Below, in pieces: positions 8,660-16,536 of a DNA stretch of 64,000 nt; within the stretch, counting starts at the first letter, position 1, and every line of letters begins with the position of its first letter. Below the pieces are notes generated by a model. That model saw only the letters and a list, made by a program, of their open reading frames with translations. It ran no database searches and was not told the origin of the DNA. The position numbers were made by a program, and so were the translations under genes. The stretch is from an uncultured Bacilli bacterium (GTDB lineage: Bacteria > Bacillota_I > Bacilli_A > RF39 > UBA660). Location of the stretch: positions 372,001-436,000 of the forward strand of contig CAKOLO010000001.1 of assembly GCA_934096235.1 (NCBI GenBank), written 5' to 3'.

Positions 8660-9380
8660 TGTATTACACTTATATTATGACCTTCTAAATCTATATGGAG
8701 AAAATGCTAATACAAGATGTATAGTTCAAGAATTAAAAAGAAGTAATATTAAAGTAAAAGTTGATTTAAAGAGTCTTAATGATAAAATTGATTTTGAAAA
8801 ATATGATATTATCTATATAGGAAGTGGTTCAGAAGAATCATTAAAACTAGCACTTACTGATATTTTAAAAAGAAAAGAAGATTTAAAAAAATATATAGAA
8901 TCTAACAAATATTTAATTTTAACTGGTAACTCTATGTGTATGTTTGGAAAATATATAGATACAATTGATGAAAAAATAGATGCACTAAATATATTTAAAT
9001 ACTACACTAAATACATAACAGATTTAAAACAAACAAACAGTGCATCAAATCATAGACTAGTCGGAGAAGTAAAAGGAAAAACAAAATTAATTAAAGAAGA
9101 AATAATTGGTTTTCAAAATAGATGTGATTATATTTATGATGTTAAAACTCCACTATTTGATGTTCAAGAATTATATTCAAATGATGGAACAAATACTAAA
9201 GAAGGATTTACTTACAAAAATGTATATGCAACTCATATAATAGGTCCTCTACTTATTAGAAATCCATACTTCACTGATTATATACTAAGTGGCCTTTGCA
9301 AAACTAAAAAATTAAACTATATAATAGAAGAAACAACTTCTAAAGAAGCATATAAAAAATACTTAGAAAACTTTAACTAA
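8652..9380 (+). CDS. gatD: Lipid II isoglutaminyl synthase, GatD-like glutaminase subunit
   Basis: GatD is a class I glutamine amidotransferase that supplies ammonia to MurT. The 242-residue protein has the right length and position, overlapping murT by eight bases behind an AGGAGG-like site. The fold landmarks are present (YYDLLNLYGENAN at the start, DIIYIGSGSEESL, GFQNR, THIIGPLLIRNP). The nucleophile elbow, usually CGGYQ, reads LTGNSMCMFG: by eye Thr91 occupies the cysteine position and Cys96 lies five residues later. The usual HGP histidine is also shifted (His195 in THIIGP). The protein may lack normal glutaminase activity. The alignment was made by eye, so the assignment of individual residues is tentative. 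Confidence 0.88.
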   Translation: MINVLHLYYDLLNLYGENANTRCIVQELKRSNIKVKVDLKSLNDKIDFEKYDIIYIGSGSEESLKLALTDILKRKEDLKKYIESNKYLILTGNSMCMFGKYIDTIDEKIDALNIFKYYTKYITDLKQTNSASNHRLVGEVKGKTKLIKEEIIGFQNRCDYIYDVKTPLFDVQELYSNDGTNTKEGFTYKNVYATHIIGPLLIRNPYFTDYILSGLCKTKKLNYIIEETTSKEAYKKYLENFN

Positions 9381-9390
9381 GTATTTTTTA
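9356..9390 (+). terminator. Terminator after gatD
   Basis: AAATACTTAG (in the gatD coding end) pairs with CTAAGTATTT around a ten-base loop and is followed by a T run. Confidence 0.75.
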
Positions 9391-10131
9391 TTATAAAACT
9401 CTTATATATTCTCTCCAGTGTTCTTCATCTTGAAATTCCTTCGCATCACCTAAAGTAGTTATATTCTTTCCAACTCTTTCAGATAATTTATCTCTATAAC
9501 GCTTTAAGAATGGTAATAAGTCGCCTTCCCTATATAAATCACTTAATTCTTTATCACCATTAATAAAGTCATCAAAATATCCATCTACTAAAAAAGTTTT
9601 AATAGTATATGATAATTGATTAGCATTATCACGATATATAGTTTTATGATCATCACTAACTAAATGATAATCATCAGTATCCACCATATAAAATCTTTCT
9701 CTATCACAAGAAAATAATGTATTATAAGGTAAATCATCAGTTAAAATACCCTTCTTTGATATTTTATCCATATCACTTAAAGCAATCATATAAGCCCTTC
9801 TAATAGAATCTAAATTAACTATTAAAGGGTCTAATTTATATAAAGATTTGCCTCTTGCTGCATGAGCAAAATATCCAACATTTCTTCCTTCTAAAGTAAT
9901 AACTTCATATGGAAATAAATAAGTATTATTTAAAGCATTAGAAAATCTTAAAAAATCTAAATCTCTATATTCAAAATGTCTATACTCATCTTCACTTAAT
10001 GCCATATCAAATATTTTAATAACAGCATTAGTCTTCTTATCAAAATATGCACTACCCTTAGAACCAAAATTTATAAATACACAATTTCTTTTCAAATATA
10101 AATCTAAATCACTTTTACTTCTAAATATCAT
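9391..10131 (-). CDS. Protein-kinase-like fold protein
   Basis: This 246-residue soluble protein has the outline of a small eukaryotic-type or aminoglycoside-type kinase. Near the N-terminus is a glycine-rich loop (FGSKGSAYFD, about 22-31), then VIKIFD with the expected lysine. A catalytic-loop-like GILTDDLPYNTLF (about 129-141) and a DFG-like position, FYMVDTDDY, follow. The Asp, Asn and second Asp spacing fits kinases, although the HRD motif is replaced. The ribosome site is a run of six G. It stands alone, convergent with gatD. The substrate is unknown, and assignment to a kinase superfamily is inference from motif order. Confidence 0.6.
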   Translation of the reverse strand: MIFRSKSDLDLYLKRNCVFINFGSKGSAYFDKKTNAVIKIFDMALSEDEYRHFEYRDLDFLRFSNALNNTYLFPYEVITLEGRNVGYFAHAARGKSLYKLDPLIVNLDSIRRAYMIALSDMDKISKKGILTDDLPYNTLFSCDRERFYMVDTDDYHLVSDDHKTIYRDNANQLSYTIKTFLVDGYFDDFINGDKELSDLYREGDLLPFLKRYRDKLSERVGKNITTLGDAKEFQDEEHWREYIRVL

Positions 10132-10170
10132 ACTAACCCCCCATTAGTGCTCCATATTATACCACAAAAC

Positions 10171-10200
10171 AATAAAAAATGGAAGTTATTTCTTACTTCC
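10171..10200 (-). terminator. Terminator after psd
   Basis: GGAAG...CTTCC hairpin (10181-10200) overlapping the psd stop codon, followed on the minus strand by a T run. Confidence 0.75.
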
Positions 10201-11049
10201 AATTTTTTCTCCATATTTAACATTAGTTTCAATATTCTCTAAACTATTATTATAAATATCTTCATCTATAATTATTATATCTTTTTTAACAAGTAATACT
10301 ATAGTAGAACCACCAAACTCAAAATAGCCTTTTTCTTCACCTTTTTTAAATTTATATTCTTCATGATTATTAACTATTTTTCCAACTCCCATAGCACCAA
10401 CTTCAACTTCAATTACTTTACCAAAATTATTAGTATTCAAAACTGTATATTCACGAGTATTAGTTTTATAAAAATTATAATGCTTTAAAGCTATTGGTTG
10501 TACTGTATGAAATACCCCATCAATATGAATATTTTTACCCTTAGTACCACTATCTATATAACAATATCTATGATAATTATCAGTCGATAATCTAAATACT
10601 AAAGCATATCCCCCCTTATATTCATTCATAATATTTTCATCTACTAAAGTATTAATAGAATAATAAGAATTTTTTATTTTAAGAGTTAAATCATCATTTA
10701 TTAAATAAACACTAAGTTTACTATCGCAAGGACTTATAAAAGCATTCTTATTAGCATTTATAGGTCTTTTACCTTGAGCAACCTTTCTAATAAAGAAATC
10801 ATTATAAGAAGTATACTTTTGCTTAGAATATTCATATACATTAATATCATTCTTATTAATAAACTTATCTACTCTCTTTAATGAATATTTACTATTCATA
10901 TATTTACCCATAAGATTACTAAAAGATTTACTAATAAAAGGTTTTAAAATTATTCTACCAAATAATGTATCGTAAAAAAAATTAAGAGTTTTACTAGACT
11001 CTATAATTATATTTTTTTTACTATTTCTATCTCTTACTATATATTTCAT
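10186..11049 (-). CDS. psd: Phosphatidylserine decarboxylase
   Basis: This enzyme decarboxylates phosphatidylserine to phosphatidylethanolamine at the membrane. The 287-residue proenzyme normally cleaves itself at a GST motif, leaving a pyruvoyl group. Here FGGSTIVLL near residue 250 supplies Gly-Gly-Ser-Thr. Other landmarks are YTSYNDFFIRKV, the segment ISPCDSKL, the histidine in TDNYHRYCYIDSGT and VEVGAMGVGKI. It overlaps pssA by four bases, so the two sequential enzymes are translated together, and it ends in a terminator. Confidence 0.93.
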   Translation of the reverse strand: MKYIVRDRNSKKNIIIESSKTLNFFYDTLFGRIILKPFISKSFSNLMGKYMNSKYSLKRVDKFINKNDINVYEYSKQKYTSYNDFFIRKVAQGKRPINANKNAFISPCDSKLSVYLINDDLTLKIKNSYYSINTLVDENIMNEYKGGYALVFRLSTDNYHRYCYIDSGTKGKNIHIDGVFHTVQPIALKHYNFYKTNTREYTVLNTNNFGKVIEVEVGAMGVGKIVNNHEEYKFKKGEEKGYFEFGGSTIVLLVKKDIIIIDEDIYNNSLENIETNVKYGEKIGSKK

Positions 11050-11663
11050 ATAAATTTACCAGCTAATATTAATAATATTTCTATAACACCAACTATTATA
11101 AATCCTATCATAACTTTAATACCCGGTTTTTTAATTTTAATTCTACTAACAAATAAAACAGCTACTACAAATAATAAAATACCATATACTAATACAAAAT
11201 ATTTTCCTAAGAATTTTCTAAATATATATATAAATGGAAATATTAAAGCAGATGATGTTACTGGAAGACCAGTATATTCTTTCACAGGTGTATTACTATT
11301 TCTAGTAATTTCTAATACATTAAAATATGCAAGTCTAATTAATGCAGCTAATGGATATATAATTATTAATGGTACTAAATATGTGCATTTAATTCCTAAA
11401 GAATATCCTATAACAGCAGGTAAAACACCAAAGCAAACTAAATCAGATAAACTATCTAATTGAATACCATAATGTCTTTCTTCTATAGTTCTTTTCTTTT
11501 TAGTTCTAGCAACCTTTCCATCAAACATATCACAAAGACCTGAAAACATTAAACACATAACTGCCCAAAATGTATTTCCTGTAATTGCTAAAAATATACC
11601 AACCATACCAGATGAAAAACCTAAGTATGTTAAAATTACTGTATAATCGTAAAACCCTATCAT
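11046..11663 (-). CDS. pssA: CDP-diacylglycerol-serine O-phosphatidyltransferase
   Basis: This membrane enzyme joins CDP-diacylglycerol and serine to make phosphatidylserine, the substrate of the adjacent Psd. The 205 residues contain several hydrophobic helices and the CDP-alcohol phosphotransferase signature, with the aspartates in CDMFDGKVAR and then YGIQLDSLSD (about 44-80). Serine specificity is inferred from the neighbour; the motif alone would also fit other CDP-alcohol enzymes. It is the first gene of a two-gene operon, and the four-base overlap with psd indicates coupling. Confidence 0.9.
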   Translation of the reverse strand: MIGFYDYTVILTYLGFSSGMVGIFLAITGNTFWAVMCLMFSGLCDMFDGKVARTKKKRTIEERHYGIQLDSLSDLVCFGVLPAVIGYSLGIKCTYLVPLIIIYPLAALIRLAYFNVLEITRNSNTPVKEYTGLPVTSSALIFPFIYIFRKFLGKYFVLVYGILLFVVAVLFVSRIKIKKPGIKVMIGFIIVGVIEILLILAGKFI

Positions 11664-11738
11664 AAAACACCTCTATTACCATTATACAAATATTTCACAT
11701 AAAAATCAAACTTTGATAATACATTTACACAAATAAAA

Positions 11739-11756
11739 AGATAACTTTCGTTATCT
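11739..11756 (-). terminator. Terminator after the pilin gene
   Basis: AGATAAC/GTTATCT stem with a TTTC loop, directly at the stop codon. On the minus strand the downstream side is T-rich. Confidence 0.7.
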
Positions 11757-12544
11757 TATTGAACATCTACATTATCATTAGTGATCATCTTAGTAACTAG
11801 TCTTCCACCATTAGAGTCACCATAAACATCATATACACCCATTACTCTCCACATAGTTCCACCATATTTTAAGTAATTATTAGTTTCATCACCAGCAATT
11901 ATACAAGCATTTACTCTATCACTTGAATCAGTACTTGCAACATAAAGACCATCTACTTTTTCAAGTTTACCATTCTTTTTAACTAATTTAGCAAGTTTAA
12001 CAGGTTTTTCATTTTCATAAACACATCCACAATAATCAGATTCTCCAGTACCATATTTTCCAACAAACATACCACTCATAAATCTCTTACATACTTGTTC
12101 TACTAAAGTGCCATTTGTAATAGTAGTAGTTTGTCCTTCAAATGTAGCAGTAACACCTGCTGCTTCTTTCTTAATAATTACATAATTATCATTCATAGAT
12201 TTTTTATTAACAGGATCTACTACACATCCCTTATCACTCTTATATTCATCTCCAGTAACATTTTGACACACATTATCAGATGCATCTTTATCAGTAGACA
12301 TAAATCCAGCATTAATAAGTTCATAAACATATACTTTAACTTCACTTCTACCATTAAATATATCAGGATTATTAGTTCCATATAACTCAGCAGAACTAAT
12401 AATTTGTTCAACTTTAGTTTTATAAACTCTTTGATTTATTCTTTTATTAATAGAAATTATACTAGGTATAGCTATAACAACAATTATAGCAATTAAAGCA
12501 ATAACAACTAGTAATTCTGTTAACGTAAAACCTTTTTTATTCAT
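11756..12544 (-). CDS. Orphan type IV pilin-like protein
   Basis: Residues 1-27 are a textbook class III prepilin start: a short basic leader, the cleavage glycine, FTLTELL with Glu at position +5, then a hydrophobic helix. The remaining 235 residues contain at least five cysteines (VCQN, GCVV, VCKR, YCGC, ACII) that could form disulfides. The last 40 residues (KYGGTMWRVMGVYDVYG) resemble the opening of a domain also seen in the surface protein at 56160 (ADYCFRIVRTNEDG). The gene may therefore be shortened at its 3' end. No prepilin peptidase, ATPase or platform gene lies nearby. Its ribosome site is inside a hairpin. Confidence 0.8.
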   Translation of the reverse strand: MNKKGFTLTELLVVIALIAIIVVIAIPSIISINKRINQRVYKTKVEQIISSAELYGTNNPDIFNGRSEVKVYVYELINAGFMSTDKDASDNVCQNVTGDEYKSDKGCVVDPVNKKSMNDNYVIIKKEAAGVTATFEGQTTTITNGTLVEQVCKRFMSGMFVGKYGTGESDYCGCVYENEKPVKLAKLVKKNGKLEKVDGLYVASTDSSDRVNACIIAGDETNNYLKYGGTMWRVMGVYDVYGDSNGGRLVTKMITNDNVDVQ

Positions 12545-12550
12545 AATTAA

Positions 12551-12590
12551 AAACCTCTATTCTATATACATTATAATAGAATAAAGGTTT
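12551..12590 (-). promoter_or_regulatory. Long hairpin covering the pilin ribosome site; may end engB transcription
   Basis: Arms at 12551-12565 and 12576-12590 pair over 15 positions in the minus-strand RNA, with one G-U pair. The distal arm contains AGAGG, the ribosome site of the pilin gene starting at 12544, and is followed by TTTTTAATT. It could terminate engB transcripts and, on read-through, hide the pilin ribosome site. Confidence 0.6.
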
Positions 12591-12598
12591 CTTTTCAA

Positions 12599-13201
12599 CT
12601 ATTTTTCAAAATAATTTTCTATAATTTCATAAACTCTTTCTTTACCAATTTTAGTAACACTTGAGAAATTTATTATCTCATCTCCTAGTGCTGGATTTAA
12701 TGTATTTTTAATTAAATCATCCTGTTTAGCTCTAAGTGATCTATTAACTTTATCATACTTAGTAGCTACTATAGTAACAGGTAAATTATAGTATTTTAAG
12801 AACTTATACATAAGTACATCATCTTCTGTAGGTTTATGTCTATAATCTATAAGTAAGAATACATGTTTTAAATATTGTCTTTGTTTTAGATATTCTTCTA
12901 TCATTACACCAAATTTTTCAATTTGCTTTTTACTAGTAGCTGCATATCCATATCCAGGTACATCTACTATATAGAATTCATCATTAACTTTATAAAAGTT
13001 TAATGTAGTAGTTTTACCAGGTTTAGAACTAGTTCTAGCTAAGTTTTTTCTATTTATTATAGTATTTATAAAACTACTTTTACCAACATTACTTCTACCT
13101 AAACATAAGAATTCATTTTTCTTATCTTCAGGATATTGACTAATTCTAACAGCAATAATTGGTTCATCTACTTTTGTAACTTCCATATTATTTCTTCTCA
13201 C
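12599..13201 (-). CDS. engB: Ribosome-biogenesis GTPase EngB (YsxC/YihA)
   Basis: EngB is an essential GTPase needed for large ribosomal subunit assembly. The 200-residue protein has the G motifs in order: GRSNVGKSS (P loop, about 34-42), SSKPGKTTTLNFY (switch I), DVPGYGYA (G3), TKYD (G4) and SSVTKIGK near the end (G5). The listed start is a GTG at 13201; an ATG at 13186 (MEVTKVDE...) fits the usual family N-terminus and may be used. The start overlaps the end of nrnA, so the two are co-transcribed. Confidence 0.93.
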   Translation of the reverse strand: MRRNNMEVTKVDEPIIAVRISQYPEDKKNEFLCLGRSNVGKSSFINTIINRKNLARTSSKPGKTTTLNFYKVNDEFYIVDVPGYGYAATSKKQIEKFGVMIEEYLKQRQYLKHVFLLIDYRHKPTEDDVLMYKFLKYYNLPVTIVATKYDKVNRSLRAKQDDLIKNTLNPALGDEIINFSSVTKIGKERVYEIIENYFEK

Positions 13202-14150
13202 TTTCTAAATACTCTTTGCAAGCCTTTGATAAGTCTTTCATTAAAGCAATAACTACTTCTTTAGAGTCTGTTCTAACACCACTTGCAAATTTATGTCCAC
13301 CACCATTATACTTAGCAGCAACTTCATTTATTACTGGACCCCTACTTCTAATATTAACTCTATACATATTATTTTTAGCATCATGTGATGAAAATGCCCA
13401 AACAATAACTTCATTAATATTATTAAAATCATTTATCATATTAGACGCAGCAGATATATCAGAATTTAAAGACTTTATTACATCATCTTCAAGTTCTATA
13501 TATCCAAAACCATACTTATCAACTTTCATAGTAGATGCTATATAACCCATAAGTCTTACTTCACTTAAAGGTTTGGCATAAACAAGTCTATATAGTTTTT
13601 CTATGTCTAACTTATACTTTTTAATAATTTCAGCAACAGATTCAAAAGTCTTATAGTTTACACTAAATAAGAATCTATTTGAATCACTTACTATACCAAT
13701 ATATATTTTTCCAGCAATACTTTCATTCATTTTAAGTTTAGTATTATTTATAAGTTCTAAGACTAATTCTGAAGCACTACTAGCATCTTCACGAATTAAT
13801 TCTATATCACTATATTTATCTACCAAAGGATGATGATCAATCTTAATAATATGTTTAAATGATAAGAAATTATCTATATCAACACGCCTATTATCAGGAG
13901 TATCAACTACAATTAATAAAGCATTCTCATAATCATAATTATTTACTTTATCTACTTTACCAAAATATTTAAATCTTGACACTGTAGTTCCAACAGCATA
14001 CACTTCCTTACTAGGAAATGTAAGTAATATAGAGTCTTTAAGAGCCATCTGACTTCCAAAAGCATCAGGATCAGGCCCAATATGTCTAGCTATATAAATC
14101 TTCTTAAACTTCTTTATTTCATTATATATTGATTTATAAATATTATTCAT
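13188..14150 (-). CDS. nrnA: DHH-family oligoribonuclease/pAp phosphatase, NrnA-like
   Basis: NrnA degrades very short RNAs and can dephosphorylate pAp. The 320-residue protein has the DHH layout: ARHIGPDPDAFGSQMAL (metal-binding aspartates), VDTPDNRR, the DHH motif in IIKIDHHPLVDKYSD (about 105-119), and DHHA1 with GGGHKFASGV near the C-terminus. Nano-RNase activity is well described for Bacillus NrnA; which activity dominates here is unknown. It overlaps engB by 14 bases at its end and lies 13 bases downstream of ackA. Confidence 0.9.
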   Translation of the reverse strand: MNNIYKSIYNEIKKFKKIYIARHIGPDPDAFGSQMALKDSILLTFPSKEVYAVGTTVSRFKYFGKVDKVNNYDYENALLIVVDTPDNRRVDIDNFLSFKHIIKIDHHPLVDKYSDIELIREDASSASELVLELINNTKLKMNESIAGKIYIGIVSDSNRFLFSVNYKTFESVAEIIKKYKLDIEKLYRLVYAKPLSEVRLMGYIASTMKVDKYGFGYIELEDDVIKSLNSDISAASNMINDFNNINEVIVWAFSSHDAKNNMYRVNIRSRGPVINEVAAKYNGGGHKFASGVRTDSKEVVIALMKDLSKACKEYLESEKK

Positions 14151-14163
14151 TAATTACTTCTTT

Positions 14164-15357
14164 CTATTTAACTAAATTATAAGTATCTTTTATAATCATA
14201 ATTTCTTCATTAGTTGGAAGAACTCTTACTACAACACTAGAGTCGTCAGTTGAAATAATACCTTCAACTTCATCTTTAAATCCAGCAATCTTAGTATTCT
14301 TTTCATCATCAATCTTAATACCTAAAGCACCAAGTCTTCCTAAAATAGCCTTACGAGCTTCAATACCATTTTCCCCAACACCAGCAGTGAATACAATTGA
14401 ATCAACTTTTCCATCTAATTTAATATAATATTCTGCAATATATTTAGCAATACGATCATTATACATATCAAGTGCTAATATAGCATTTTCATCTCCCTTA
14501 GCTGCAGCTTCTTCAACATCTCTACAATCACTAAATCCACTAATACCAAGTAAACCTGATTTTTTATTTAAATCATTAGTAATTTGTTCAATATCTTCTC
14601 CAGATTCTTTAGCTACATATTCTATAATTGAAGGGTCAATAGCTCCACTACGAGTACCCATCATTAATCCATCAAGTGGACTAATACCCATAGTAGTATC
14701 AAAACATTTACCTTCTTTAATAACACTAATACTTGCTCCACTACCAATATGACAAATAATTAGATTAACATCATCTTTACCTAATTTTTCTTTCATTTTT
14801 AATGTAATATATTTATGACTAGTTCCATGGAAACCATATTTACGAACACCATATTTAGTATACCATTCCATAGGTACTGGATACATATAATTTACTTTAG
14901 GCATAGTTTGATGGAATGCAGTATCATATACAGCAACCATAGGTACACCTGGAAGAGCTTTTTGCATTGCCTCAATACCAGCTAAATTTCCTGGATGATG
15001 AAGAGGTCCTAATTTAGTTAAAGCTTTAATGTCTTCAATAACTTCATCAGTAATTAAAACTGAATCACTATACTTTTCACCACCATGTAAAACTCTATGT
15101 CCTACACCTTTAATTTCTTCTAAACTTTCAACTGCTTTATATTTTAATAATTCATCAATTAAAGCTTCAGCAGCTTCAGTATGATTCTTTAAATATTTAG
15201 TTTCTTTATACTTCTTACCATTTACTTTAGTAGTCCAAAAACTATCTTTTAAACCAATCTTTTCAAAATAACCGCTAATAAGTAACTTCTCTTCAGGCAT
15301 TTCAACTAATTGAAATTTTAAAGAAGAACTACCAGCATTAACACATAATATTTTCAT
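14164..15357 (-). CDS. ackA: Acetate kinase
   Basis: AckA makes ATP from acetyl phosphate in fermentative metabolism. The 397 residues are full length. Signatures include LCVNAGSSSLKFQL at the N-terminus, GHRVLHGG, YDTAFHQTMP, YGFHGTSHKY (about 175-184), HIGSGASI and FTAGVGENG, with the catalytic Asp and Arg context intact. No phosphotransacetylase gene is adjacent, although ackA often pairs with pta. It is a likely energy-conserving step for an anaerobic fermenter; pyruvate kinase is encoded 13 kb away. Confidence 0.97.
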   Translation of the reverse strand: MKILCVNAGSSSLKFQLVEMPEEKLLISGYFEKIGLKDSFWTTKVNGKKYKETKYLKNHTEAAEALIDELLKYKAVESLEEIKGVGHRVLHGGEKYSDSVLITDEVIEDIKALTKLGPLHHPGNLAGIEAMQKALPGVPMVAVYDTAFHQTMPKVNYMYPVPMEWYTKYGVRKYGFHGTSHKYITLKMKEKLGKDDVNLIICHIGSGASISVIKEGKCFDTTMGISPLDGLMMGTRSGAIDPSIIEYVAKESGEDIEQITNDLNKKSGLLGISGFSDCRDVEEAAAKGDENAILALDMYNDRIAKYIAEYYIKLDGKVDSIVFTAGVGENGIEARKAILGRLGALGIKIDDEKNTKIAGFKDEVEGIISTDDSSVVVRVLPTNEEIMIIKDTYNLVK

Positions 15358-15404
15358 CTAATGTTTCCTTCTTTCTTTTCTTTTATATTATAACAAAGAA
15401 TAAA

Positions 15405-15431
15405 AGAAAAGTGAAACATTATTCCACTTTA
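15405..15431 (-). terminator. Terminator after the 51-residue ORF
   Basis: AAAGTGGAA/TTTCACTTT stem on the minus strand, followed by T-rich DNA. It lies between the short gene and ackA. Confidence 0.65.
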
Positions 15432-15584
15432 AATTTTATTTTTAATTATTTTCTTATCATTATATTTTTCTAATCTATCAAATTGATATTTATAATCACT
15501 TTCATATTCTTGATTTCTACTATTCATTATTTTCATTTTATATAATAGTTTATTTTTCTTACTAAAATAATTATTTAAAAGCAT
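15429..15584 (-). CDS. Short basic protein, unknown
   Basis: The 51-residue frame starts at the ATG at 15584, preceded by ATGGAGGTATAT, a strong ribosome site. Longer upstream in-frame starts lack one. It is rich in Lys, Asn, Tyr and Glu, mostly helical in composition, with no membrane segment. It has its own terminator, which supports expression. I do not recognise it. It shares a divergent intergenic region with the surface protein at 15666. Confidence 0.5.
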   Translation of the reverse strand: MLLNNYFSKKNKLLYKMKIMNSRNQEYESDYKYQFDRLEKYNDKKIIKNKI

Positions 15585-15612
15585 ATATACCTCCATTACA
15601 TAGTATGTGAAA

Positions 15613-15641
15613 TTTACAAAAAATAATACCTGTGATATAAT
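15613..15641 (+). promoter_or_regulatory. Sigma-A type promoter for the 15666 gene
   Basis: TTTACA (15613-15618), a 17-base spacer and TATAAT (15636-15641) with an upstream TG, giving an extended -10. GAAAGGGA follows as ribosome site. Confidence 0.75.
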
Positions 15642-15665
15642 TTTTTTGAAAAGAAAGGGATTAAT

Positions 15666-16502
15666 ATGAAAAAACAAGAATCAACTAAAAAAATCATAAT
15701 TAAAGGAGTTATAGTAGTAGTTTTAGTAATCATATTATTAATAGCAATAGATCTTTTAAATGTTTTAGCTTTTAATGGAAAACCTATGTTTTTAATAAAT
15801 GAAAATGATACTAAACAAAGTTCTATACTTTATGATATTTATGACTGTAATGGTAAAAAAGTTTATAAACTTAAAGGTACTAAATTTAATTGCCCAATAG
15901 ATGCAACTAATAAAGTAATTACAATTACTGATAGAAGTGAAGGACAATACTGTGCTGATGCAATTGAATATTATTACAAAGATTATTATTTTACTTGCAT
16001 AAAGAGTCAATATATTATAGTAACTGTTAATGGTAAAGAATACACTATTAAAGATGCACTAAATGATGGAATTGTTACCATGGATGAATTAATAGCAATA
16101 GGATTTAAACCACTAAAGAAGAATGTAACAGATGATCCTAGTGACGAAGTAGTAACACCAAACGAACCATCTAAACCTGAAAATCCAAGCACTCCAGTTA
16201 CACCATCAGAACCAGAAAAGCCAACTACACCAGCCACACCAACTACCCCAACAAAGCCATACGAAGATACTACTAAAAAGAAAATAACTATTACTGATAC
16301 AAGTGCTGGTAAAAACTGTGCCCAAGCTATCGAATATTATTATAAAAGATACTATTTTACTTGTATTAAAAGTCAATATATTATAGTTACTGTTAATGGT
16401 AAAAAATATAATATAAAAGATGCTTTAAATAATAATATTGTTACTATGGATGAATTAATCGAAGCTGGATTTAAACCTCAAACTGATGCAGTTGATAGAT
16501 AA
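15666..16502 (+). CDS. Anchored surface protein with two copies of a 70-residue domain
   Basis: The 278-residue protein starts with a basic stretch and one hydrophobic segment (about 10-32), either anchor or signal. Two near-identical domains (about 83-150 and 203-272) share the pattern CA(D/Q)AIEYYY..YYFTCIKSQYIIVTVNGK.Y.IKDAL....VTMDELI..GFKP, each with two cysteines. Between them is a proline/threonine/glutamate linker of about 45 residues built from TPSEP- and TPTTP-like repeats, typical of wall-spanning spacers. There is no LPXTG motif. The domain was duplicated fairly recently, judging by DNA similarity. Function unknown; adhesion is only a guess. Confidence 0.75.
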   Translation: MKKQESTKKIIIKGVIVVVLVIILLIAIDLLNVLAFNGKPMFLINENDTKQSSILYDIYDCNGKKVYKLKGTKFNCPIDATNKVITITDRSEGQYCADAIEYYYKDYYFTCIKSQYIIVTVNGKEYTIKDALNDGIVTMDELIAIGFKPLKKNVTDDPSDEVVTPNEPSKPENPSTPVTPSEPEKPTTPATPTTPTKPYEDTTKKKITITDTSAGKNCAQAIEYYYKRYYFTCIKSQYIIVTVNGKKYNIKDALNNNIVTMDELIEAGFKPQTDAVDR

Positions 16503-16507
16503 AACAA

Positions 16508-16534
16508 AAAAACCTGGATTTCCAGGTTTTATTT
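16508..16534. terminator. Bidirectional terminator between convergent genes
   Basis: AACCTGG/CCAGGTT stem (16511-16528) flanked by A run on the left and T run on the right, serving the plus-strand gene ending at 16502 and thiI. Confidence 0.85.
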
Positions 16535-16536
16535 TG

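Noticed and set aside
10131..10145. C6 run before the kinase-like gene as another phase switch
   Set aside because: The six G on the minus strand serve as the ribosome site; the run is short and not in a promoter spacer.
12131..12385. Open frame antisense to the pilin gene
   Set aside because: Rich in Ile, Phe and Ser as expected of an antisense reading; no ribosome site.
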